DNA of 5,890 bases from an uncultured Alphaproteobacteria bacterium (GTDB lineage: Bacteria; Pseudomonadota; Alphaproteobacteria; Rhizobiales; Rhizobiaceae), in the NCBI GenBank assembly GCA_929200335.1, contig CAKMZG010000086.1, positions 4,187 to 10,076 on the forward strand, written 5' to 3'. Below, one piece after another: positions 1 through 5,508 of this stretch. Position 1 is the first letter of the stretch. Every line of letters begins with the position of its first letter. Both the position numbers and the translations under genes were made by a program. Under the pieces are notes generated by a model, which saw only the letters and a program-made list of their open reading frames with translations, searched no databases and had not been told where the DNA came from.

Positions 1-533
1 TTAATAATATTGATTCATAACAGCTTTTTAAAAATGGGGGCTGAAGAACTCAAAAAGACACCGTTTGTCAAGACAATTTATCTTTTTTCTACATCTTGCA
101 CTCAATATTAGGACTGTGTATGTTACCTTCAGTTGCTGGATATCATGAATATGTAATTTTTATGAATGTTCTGTGACACTGTTTTATGATTTAATTTTTA
201 GATTAAAATCTGACCTAATTTGATCTTAATCTGAAATATAATTTGTGAAACATCTAAAGGGACATATTGTTTAAACATTAGGGTGTTTTTTGCTTAGAGC
301 ATATTAAATGTTCAATACAGCAATATTTTATTTGTTTGAATAATTTCTGTTCCCAAAATTCGTAATGAGTAAATAAAATAAACACACGGGCATGTGCAGG
401 TTAGCTGTGCCTGAACAGGATAGGCTTGCCTACTCTATGTATTGTAATTGAAATATATTAATCTGATTGCATTGAGCAAAATATTGAGTGACATCAATAA
501 TTTTGTTTTTGCTATGTGCTACGTGTGTGAGGG

Positions 534-580
534 TGTAGATAACAATAAATTAAGAGCTGTATAATATAGGGCGTGTAGAT
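534..580 (+). promoter_or_regulatory. Possible promoter of the rhodanese gene with flanking TGTAGAT boxes
   Basis: A perfect -10 hexamer TATAAT lies at 560-565, but no -35 close to TTGACA is found 16-19 bp upstream. A TGTAGAT box (534-540) sits where the -35 would be, and a second copy (574-580) covers the predicted start of transcription near 572. The two copies are 40 bp apart, so they would lie on nearly the same face of the helix. This suggests control by a DNA-binding protein, but which one is unknown. The leader to the rhodanese gene would be about 110 nt. The region is AT-rich, so a chance TATAAT is a real alternative. Confidence 0.35.
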
Positions 581-618
581 CCATTTAGGGTATTAAAAAT
601 TGGGTCACTAACCTCAAT

Positions 619-642
619 AATTTAAATATTTGAATTTAAATT
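619..642. repeat. Tandem pair of palindromic AATTTAAAT repeats
   Basis: AATTTAAAT occurs at 619-627 and again at 633-641, with the second extended to the 10-bp palindrome AATTTAAATT. The two units are 14 bp apart, start to start, and lie 41 bp upstream of the rhodanese ATG. The pure A/T content would make the DNA easy to melt. The TTAA cores are separated by 10 bp, not the 7 bp of a classical CtrA site. Confidence 0.5.
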
Positions 643-682
643 CCTTTTTCGGAAGGGGCTTAGATACAAAAGCGCTGTACTA

Positions 683-1129
683 ATGGAGATGAATAAAAAT
701 ATGGGATATGCCGGTGATATTCTTGCCAAAGATTGCTACAATCAATTGAAGTCGGATAAAGCTGCTCAATTAATTGATGTGCGGACAATGGCAGAGTGGA
801 GTTTCATAGGAATCCCAGATTTGAACGCTATATCAAAACGCCCCCATCTTATTGAATGGGTGCAATTTCCATCACAGACCATGAATGAAAATTTTACATC
901 TAATCTCAATCAACGCTTAGAAGAGCTTAAATTAGAGAAAGATGTGAAACTTTATTTCCTCTGTCGATCTGGCAGTCGCTCTCAAGCGGCAGCTCAAATC
1001 ATGACAGCCCATGGCTATAGCAATTGTTATAATGTTAGCCATGGTTTTGAAGGGGATTTAAATGAACTACACCACCGTGGAGAAATCAACGGTTGGAAAT
1101 TTGATAAATTGCCTTGGGCACAACAGTAA
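683..1129 (+). CDS. Rhodanese-like domain protein (sulfurtransferase family)
   Basis: This is a small single-domain rhodanese, probably cytoplasmic because there is no signal peptide or membrane segment. Rhodaneses carry a sulfur atom as a persulfide on a loop cysteine and pass it to an acceptor; the real donor and acceptor here cannot be told. The conserved early motif IDVRTMAEW is at residues 31-39. The active-site loop CRSGSR is at 94-99 with the catalytic Cys94 intact, and the C-terminal NGWKFDKLPW pattern is typical of alphaproteobacterial members of this family. The whole domain is present at 148 residues. The start is uncertain: ATG codons lie at 683, 689 and 701. The only ribosome-binding-like GGAG (685-688) fits the 701 start, which gives MGYAGDI, the usual N-terminus of relatives as I recall them. 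It ends 71 bp before dnaA and may be co-transcribed with it, although a separate dnaA promoter is likely. Confidence 0.9.
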   Translation: MEMNKNMGYAGDILAKDCYNQLKSDKAAQLIDVRTMAEWSFIGIPDLNAISKRPHLIEWVQFPSQTMNENFTSNLNQRLEELKLEKDVKLYFLCRSGSRSQAAAQIMTAHGYSNCYNVSHGFEGDLNELHHRGEINGWKFDKLPWAQQ

Positions 1130-1145
1130 CGAGTATTTTGAAATA

Positions 1146-1169
1146 TGTAGATAAAATCTACAATATAAT
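1146..1169 (+). promoter_or_regulatory. dnaA promoter with a perfect inverted repeat touching the -10
   Basis: The perfect inverted repeat TGTAGAT-AAA-ATCTACA fills 1146-1162, and a consensus -10 TATAAT follows one base later at 1164-1169. The nearest -35-like hexamer, TTGAAA at 1138-1143, would leave a 20-bp spacer, which is too long for good sigma-70 activity. The repeat therefore sits in the spacer and would affect RNA polymerase directly if a protein binds it. Its minus strand reads TTATCTACA, one base from the DnaA-box consensus, so autoregulation by DnaA is one option; a separate dimeric regulator is another. Transcription would begin near 1176, leaving a leader of about 25 nt before the dnaA ATG at 1201. 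Confidence 0.5.
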
Positions 1170-1200
1170 TTGAACTAACATAATAACAGATGGCAACATA

Positions 1201-2865
1201 ATGAATGATCTGACAAATAATATGGGACATATGGAAAATATTGAGATGCCTAAAACATCGCAATCAACACCGGAATTAACATCTGATCATATGAATGCCT
1301 CATCTATTAATTCGCAAGATATGGCCGGCAGTCCCGCACAGGCAAGCACTTTGCGAAATTCGTTAAATCGAGAAGTAAAACAACAAGCGGCGGATTTCTC
1401 ATTAGAAAATACTACTCAAATGCAGGGACTACATAGTAATATGGAACTAGAAAAGCAAAGCAATGATATCGTATGGGATAGAATTCAAGCTAAACTAAAA
1501 ACCAAGCTTGGACCAGAGATCTTTTCAAGCTGGTTTGGAAGAATGAAATTGGTTAGCCTTTCAAGGGGACAGGTTATTCATTCTGTGCCGACGGCATTCT
1601 TACGCAGCTGGATTAATAATCACTATGCGGATTTATTGCTAGAACTATGGCAAGAAGAGCAATCCGACATAATCAAAGTTGATATCTCTTTACGCAGTGC
1701 TGTACGGAGTACCCAAGTGCAAAGCCCAGCAAAAGTGACAAATGAGCAAAAAACCAATGCTCAATCACAATCAGCGACCATCACGCCTTTTCCTAATCAA
1801 ATGAGCGAAAATGTACAGCGCTTTACAGGTTCGCCACTTGATCCTACCTATACATTTGAAACCTTTGTTGAAGGTGCTGCTAACCGCATGGCATGTGCTG
1901 CAGCCAAATCTATTTTTGACAGTTCTGAGCAAGCAATAACCTTCAATCCATTGTTTATCCACGCCTCTGTTGGGCAAGGCAAAACCCATCTTTTGCAAGC
2001 CATTGCTTGGCAAGCAAGACGTGCGGGCTATAAAAAAGTTCTCTATCTAACGGCTGAATATTTTATGTGGCGCTTTGCAACGGCTATCCGTGATCAATCT
2101 GCTTTATCTTTAAAAGAATCTCTACGTGATATTGATCTCTTGATCATTGATGATATGCAATTCTTACAAGGCAAAAGCATCCAACAAGAATTTTGCCATC
2201 TTTTAAATGCCTTGATTGATAGTGCAAAACAAGTTGTGGTTGCAGCTGATCGCCCACCAGCCGAGTTGGAAAGCCTGCATGCACGCGTACGCTCTCGTTT
2301 ACAAGGCGGCGTGGCTCTGGAGATAAAAGCGCCGGATTATGATCTACGTCGCTCTATGCTAGAAATACGCTATCAAGAAGCCCAAAGAGACGACCCCGAA
2401 TTAGAAATTCCAACAGAAGTGATTGACTATGTGGCACGCTCTATCGTTGCCTCTGGCCGTGATCTTGATGGTGCCTTTAATCAAATTCTCTTGCAGCATC
2501 GTTTTTCAGAAGGCCCACTTACCATAGAGGCTATCGAGAAAACCCTTGGTCATTTGGTAAAACATACTGATCAACGCCGTGTGCGCATTGAAGATATCCA
2601 GAAGGTTGTTGGTCGCCATTATAATGTAAGCAAGCAAGATTTGCTTTCCAAGCGCCGCACCCGCGAGATTGTACGCCCCCGTCAAATAGCCATGTATTTA
2701 TCAAAATTAATGACCTCACGTTCATTGCCAGAAATTGGCAAACGTTTTGGCGGTCGCGACCACACAACTGTTTTACACGCGGTACGCAAAATTGAAGATA
2801 TTTCAAAAGAAGACAGCAAAATTAAACACGAAGTTGAGCTTTTGAAACGCCTCATTGAGGAATAA
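1201..2865 (+). CDS. dnaA: Chromosomal replication initiator protein DnaA
   Basis: DnaA is the ATP-dependent initiator that binds DnaA boxes at the origin, melts the duplex and recruits the helicase. All functional domains are visible. Domain I spans about residues 88-165, followed by a Gln/Ser-rich linker to about 210. The AAA+ domain (about 211-440) has Walker A SVGQGKTH (256-263), Walker B LLIIDDMQ (313-320), sensor-1 region AADRPP (348-353), arginine-finger segment RVRSRLQGG (362-370) and sensor-2 GRDLDGA (419-425). Domain IV has the box-binding segment RPRQIAMYL (492-500) and the signature GGRDHTTVLHA (517-527). Oddities are an extra 80 or so residues before domain I, rich in Asn, Ser, Gln and Met, and Ala255 where the P-loop commonly has its first Gly. 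ATG 1201 is the first start after an in-frame TGA (1171-1173) but has no good ribosome-binding site. Met81 (ATG at 1441, with AGGGA at 1424-1428) would give a more usual 474-residue protein. Confidence 0.98.
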   Translation: MNDLTNNMGHMENIEMPKTSQSTPELTSDHMNASSINSQDMAGSPAQASTLRNSLNREVKQQAADFSLENTTQMQGLHSNMELEKQSNDIVWDRIQAKLKTKLGPEIFSSWFGRMKLVSLSRGQVIHSVPTAFLRSWINNHYADLLLELWQEEQSDIIKVDISLRSAVRSTQVQSPAKVTNEQKTNAQSQSATITPFPNQMSENVQRFTGSPLDPTYTFETFVEGAANRMACAAAKSIFDSSEQAITFNPLFIHASVGQGKTHLLQAIAWQARRAGYKKVLYLTAEYFMWRFATAIRDQSALSLKESLRDIDLLIIDDMQFLQGKSIQQEFCHLLNALIDSAKQVVVAADRPPAELESLHARVRSRLQGGVALEIKAPDYDLRRSMLEIRYQEAQRDDPELEIPTEVIDYVARSIVASGRDLDGAFNQILLQHRFSEGPLTIEAIEKTLGHLVKHTDQRRVRIEDIQKVVGRHYNVSKQDLLSKRRTREIVRPRQIAMYLSKLMTSRSLPEIGKRFGGRDHTTVLHAVRKIEDISKEDSKIKHEVELLKRLIEE

Positions 2866-2890
2866 TCGAATAAAATAAGCTGGAGGAGCT

Positions 2891-2928
2891 GGTAAACTGC
2901 CCAAAACTAAGTTTTTGGGCAGTTTATC
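2891..2928 (+). terminator. Strong hairpin after dnaA, likely terminator
   Basis: A perfect 14-bp inverted repeat has arms TAAACTGCCCAAAA (2893-2906) and TTTTGGGCAGTTTA (2913-2926) around a 6-nt loop. A further G-U and G-C pair extends the base to 2891/2928. It begins 25 bp after the dnaA stop and precedes the candidate dnaN promoter, the right place to end the dnaA transcript. It lacks the run of T expected just after a classical intrinsic terminator on either strand, so it could instead protect the mRNA 3' end or act with Rho. Confidence 0.55.
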
Positions 2929-2978
2929 CCCTAAAAAACATGTTATTTGTACCTGTCGCAATTGCTTTAATCTCGAGC

Positions 2979-3007
2979 TTGCGATATTTTTTATAGAACT
3001 TTATAGT
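2979..3007 (+). promoter_or_regulatory. Candidate dnaN promoter (TTGCGA-17-TATAGT)
   Basis: A -35-like TTGCGA at 2979-2984 is followed after exactly 17 bp by a -10-like TATAGT at 3002-3007, a good sigma-70-type arrangement. It lies downstream of the dnaA hairpin and would give dnaN, recF and the E1-like gene their own promoter. The -35 is also the right arm of an inverted repeat, TCGCAA (2956-2961) with TTGCGA, so a regulator could compete with polymerase. The transcript would start near 3014 and carry a leader of about 135 nt before the dnaN ATG. Confidence 0.45.
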
Positions 3008-3017
3008 AGTCCCCCTT

Positions 3018-3056
3018 CTGGATATTTCAGGTTATAATTACCATATCTGAAACCAG
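3018..3056 (+). other. Imperfect hairpin in the dnaN leader
   Basis: CTGG (3018-3021) can pair with CCAG (3053-3056), and TTTCAG (3025-3030) with CTGAAA (3047-3052), leaving a 3-nt ATA bulge on the 5' side. The structure would form at the 5' end of the predicted dnaN transcript and might stabilise the mRNA. No known riboswitch or leader family is recognised. The remaining leader, 3057-3148, shows no other clear element, and the dnaN ribosome-binding site is weak (AAGGAA at 3129-3134, 14 nt from the ATG). Confidence 0.35.
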
Positions 3057-3148
3057 TTGAATGAGGATAAACCACAGCCCGTTTAAATTGCTGACCAAGT
3101 GTATTGCGAGGTCTAGTGAAGGGTAATTAAGGAAATTGGGAAAAAGTC

Positions 3149-4264
3149 ATGCGCGTAACGCTTGAGCGATCAAATTTATTAAAATCTCTAAATCATGTTC
3201 ACCGCGTGGTGGAAAAACGTAATACGATACCCATTTTATCTAATGTTCTATTACGTGCTGAAGGCGGTGAGCTACAACTTAAAGCAACTGATCTTGATCT
3301 TGAGATTACGGAAAAAACAGCAGCTCAAGTAGAAGAGCCAGGCTCTACAACTGTGCCAGCTCATACGCTTTATGACATTGTGCGTAAATTGCCAGATGGT
3401 TCGGAAGTATCGCTTCATGTGGTTGATGAAAACAATTTAAAAGTTTCTGCTGGCCGCTCGCAGTTTCAACTACAAATCTTACCAGAATCAGATTTTCCTG
3501 ATCTTACCGCTGGTGATTTCTCGCACACATTCCGTATCCCTGCGGCTGTGATGAAAAACTTAATTGACCGCACTCAATTTGCTATTTCAACAGAAGAAAC
3601 CCGCTACTACCTTAATGGCATCTATTTCCACACGGTGGAATCTGAGGGTGATTTGGTGATGCGTGCGGTTGCCACCGACGGTCACCGTTTAGCACGCGCT
3701 GAAGCAGAAGCACCTCAAGGCAGTGAGGGCATGCCAGGCATCATTATTCCACGTAAAGCTGTTAGCGAAATTCAGAAATTGGTGGAAGACCCTGACGGCA
3801 TTTGCACCGTTGAATTATCAGACAGCAAATTGCGCCTATCCATTGATACCATTGTGTTAACTACAAAATTAATAGATGGCACCTTCCCTGATTATAACCG
3901 TGTTATTCCGGATAAAAATGACCGTGAATTGAAACTCAACCGCGCTGAGTTTACCGCTGCTGTTGATCGCGTATCCACAGTATCGACCGATCGTGGTCGT
4001 TCTGTTAAATTAGCCATTTCTGAAGGCAATCTAGAATTAAGCGTTAATAATCCTGGTTCTGGCAGCGCTCAAGAAGAAATGAACGTAGACTATAAAGCTG
4101 AGGCCATGGAAATTGGCTTTAACTCACGTTACCTGCTGGATATTTCTAATCAATTGATTGGTGAGCATACACTCTTCTTATTGGGTGATAGCGGCGCGCC
4201 AACCCTTATCCAAGACGAAGGCCATGACAGTACCATTTATGTTTTGATGCCAATGCGGGTATAG
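3149..4264 (+). CDS. dnaN: DNA polymerase III subunit beta (sliding clamp)
   Basis: DnaN forms a ring-shaped homodimer around DNA that tethers polymerase III and serves as a docking site for many replication and repair proteins. The 371 residues match the usual family length and contain the three repeated clamp folds of about 120 residues each. Visible landmarks are the start MRVTLERSNLLKSL, NTIPILSNV (26-34), FAISTEETRYYLNG (144-157), ATDGHRLA (175-182), LIDGTFPDYNRVIP (241-254) and the C-terminal MPMRV (367-371). The GHR segment (178-180) and the C-terminal MPMR line the pocket that binds clamp-binding peptides in this family, and both are intact. ATG 3149 is preferred because it gives the conserved N-terminus. 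The gene ends 30 bp before recF, which suggests one transcript. No frameshift or missing key residue is seen. Confidence 0.99.
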   Translation: MRVTLERSNLLKSLNHVHRVVEKRNTIPILSNVLLRAEGGELQLKATDLDLEITEKTAAQVEEPGSTTVPAHTLYDIVRKLPDGSEVSLHVVDENNLKVSAGRSQFQLQILPESDFPDLTAGDFSHTFRIPAAVMKNLIDRTQFAISTEETRYYLNGIYFHTVESEGDLVMRAVATDGHRLARAEAEAPQGSEGMPGIIIPRKAVSEIQKLVEDPDGICTVELSDSKLRLSIDTIVLTTKLIDGTFPDYNRVIPDKNDRELKLNRAEFTAAVDRVSTVSTDRGRSVKLAISEGNLELSVNNPGSGSAQEEMNVDYKAEAMEIGFNSRYLLDISNQLIGEHTLFLLGDSGAPTLIQDEGHDSTIYVLMPMRV

Positions 4265-4266
4265 TC

Positions 4267-4290
4267 CCTTTAGTAGACAAAGGCACCTTT
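4267..4290 (+). promoter_or_regulatory. recF: recF ribosome-binding site with two competing CCTTT partners
   Basis: The only ribosome-binding-like sequence before the recF TTG start is AAAGG at 4279-4283, 11 nt upstream of it. CCTTT lies on both sides: at 4267-4271 (7-nt loop) and at 4286-4290 (2-nt gap, so only part of that stem could close). Either copy could cover the site and lower recF translation. The pairing is short, so its effect in vivo is uncertain. Confidence 0.4.
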
Positions 4291-4294
4291 ACAA

Positions 4295-5506
4295 TTGACG
4301 GCTGAAACTAAAACCAATTTTTTAAGCATACCAAAGGCTTGGTTGAGCAATATTCAGCTGACAAACTTTCGTAACTATACCAGTCTTTCCCAGCCCTTAA
4401 GCTCTGAGCATGTGGTTTTAATTGGCCATAATGGAGCTGGAAAAACCAATCTTATGGAAGCCGTCTCTATGCTCTCACCTGGGCGTGGAATGCGTAGGGT
4501 ACGTTATGATTCCATGGCTCGCATTGCTCAATCAGAAAATGGCAATCTACAATTGCCATGGGCTGTCCATTGCAAATTAAATTTTAATGATGATGAAATA
4601 GGCATTGGCACAGGACTATCTCAAGCCCCTGATGGCCAATTTGAAAACTCTCGAAAATTGCGCATCGATCAAATCCCCTCAAAAAGCCTAGACTCATTAT
4701 TAGAACACGTGCGGATTTTATGGCTCACCCCTTCCATGGATGGATTATTTACTGGTACTGCCTCAGATCGACGCCGCTTTATGGATCGTTTAGTACTGGC
4801 CATTGACCCCCAACATGGACGGCGGGTTAACCAATTTGAAAAGGCTATGCGCCAACGTAATAAACTTTTAGAAGGCGTGATTGATGATGCGTGGATTTCA
4901 GGAATTGAGCTCCAATTGGCTGAATTAGGCAGTGCAATTGCTGCTGCCCGTCAAGAACTCATTGCCCTGTTAAAGGCTATGATTGATGCCGATGAAATCA
5001 TCGATGCATTTCCCAAAGCTAATTTAGCTCTTTTGGGAGAATTAGAAAATGCTGGCCAAGACCATGGCCTCACCTCAAGCAGCGAATTAGAAGAGCGCTA
5101 TGCTCAACTTTTGCGCGATAATCGTGAACTTGATCAAAGAGCAGGACGCACCCTTATTGGCCCTCACCGCAGTGATTTACTTGTTCACCACCGTGAAAAA
5201 CAAATGGAAGCGCGGCTTTGCTCTACGGGCGAACAAAAAGCACTTTTAATCGGCCTTGTTTTAGCCCATGCTAAACTCACCGCAACCCTTCACCGCCGCA
5301 CGCCGATCTTACTCTTAGATGAAGTGGCTGCTCATTTGGATGAATTGAGAAGAGCAGCGCTCTTTGATCAAATTGACCGCTTGGGATTACAAGCTTGGAT
5401 GACAGGCACAGAGCAACAAATGTTTTCTGCACTTGAAGGCAGAGCCCAAGTGCTTATGGTAAATGAAGGTACATTGAATAATGTATCAACATGGAATAAG
5501 GCATAA
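4295..5506 (+). CDS. recF: DNA replication and repair protein RecF
   Basis: RecF is an SMC/ABC-like ATPase that binds gapped DNA and, with RecO and RecR, helps load RecA at gaps and stalled forks. Its 403 residues are slightly longer than a typical RecF. The N-terminal motif LTNFRNY is at 22-28, Walker A GHNGAGKTN at 44-52, the RecF motif GPHRSDL at 289-295, the ABC-type signature STGEQKALL at 310-318, Walker B ILLLDEV at 338-344 and the D-loop AHLDE at 346-350. All ATPase elements are intact. The start must be non-ATG: the first in-frame ATG codes for Met54, inside the ATP-binding region, and an in-frame TAG lies at 4274-4276. TTG 4295 is the best choice and TTG 4343 is a shorter alternative that leaves a normal LSNIQLTNFRNY start. 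The next gene begins 2 bp after its stop, so the two are very likely co-transcribed. Confidence 0.97.
   Translation: MTAETKTNFLSIPKAWLSNIQLTNFRNYTSLSQPLSSEHVVLIGHNGAGKTNLMEAVSMLSPGRGMRRVRYDSMARIAQSENGNLQLPWAVHCKLNFNDDEIGIGTGLSQAPDGQFENSRKLRIDQIPSKSLDSLLEHVRILWLTPSMDGLFTGTASDRRRFMDRLVLAIDPQHGRRVNQFEKAMRQRNKLLEGVIDDAWISGIELQLAELGSAIAAARQELIALLKAMIDADEIIDAFPKANLALLGELENAGQDHGLTSSSELEERYAQLLRDNRELDQRAGRTLIGPHRSDLLVHHREKQMEARLCSTGEQKALLIGLVLAHAKLTATLHRRTPILLLDEVAAHLDELRRAALFDQIDRLGLQAWMTGTEQQMFSALEGRAQVLMVNEGTLNNVSTWNKA
5498..5501 (+). promoter_or_regulatory. Ribosome-binding site of the E1-like gene
   Basis: AAGG at 5498-5501 lies inside the last codons of recF, 7 nt before the ATG at 5509. It supports that ATG as the start and implies translation linked to recF. 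Confidence 0.6.
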
Positions 5507-5508
5507 AA

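Larger units (their letters stand above)
1..682. other. AT-rich intergenic region without a supported gene
   Basis: I see no convincing coding sequence, tRNA or rRNA on either strand here; all frames are broken often by stops. The stretch is clearly more AT-rich than the genes that follow, except for a GC-richer patch at about 387-432. It contains two copies of GTGTAGAT exactly 40 bp apart (533-540, 573-580), two copies of TCAATAATTT 120 bp apart (494-503, 614-623), two copies of AATTTAAAT 14 bp apart (619-627, 633-641), two copies of TTAATCTGA (226-234, 458-466) and a TTTTCTACA at 85-93. TTATCTACA (minus strand, 534-542) and TTTTCTACA each differ at one base from the DnaA-box consensus TTWTNCACA. 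An origin-like or dnaA-linked control region is possible but not shown; no perfect DnaA box is present here. Confidence 0.6.

Noticed and set aside
168..178. Alphaproteobacterial LexA box (GTTC-N7-GTTC)
   Set aside because: GTTC at 168-171 is not followed by a second GTTC at the right distance, and the other GTTC copies nearby also lack a partner.
619..642. Possible CtrA site (TTAA-N7-TTAA)
   Set aside because: The TTAA cores are 10 bp apart here, and 8 bp apart at 191-206; neither has the 7-bp spacing.
1130..1200. GANTC (CcrM) methylation control of dnaA as in Caulobacter
   Set aside because: No GANTC is present between the rhodanese gene and dnaA, and only one (12-16) in the 682 bp upstream, so there is no sign of clustered sites.
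1027..1263. Minus-strand open frame of 78 codons over the rhodanese end and dnaA start
   Set aside because: It overlaps two well-supported genes and the dnaA promoter, and its product resembles no family I know; it is a shadow frame.
1771..2013. Minus-strand open frame of 80 codons inside dnaA
   Set aside because: It lies fully within the dnaA linker and AAA+ coding sequence and has no ribosome-binding site or recognisable domain.
2531..2806. Minus-strand open frame of 91 codons inside dnaA
   Set aside because: It is antisense to the highly conserved DnaA domain IV, whose conservation explains the open frame.
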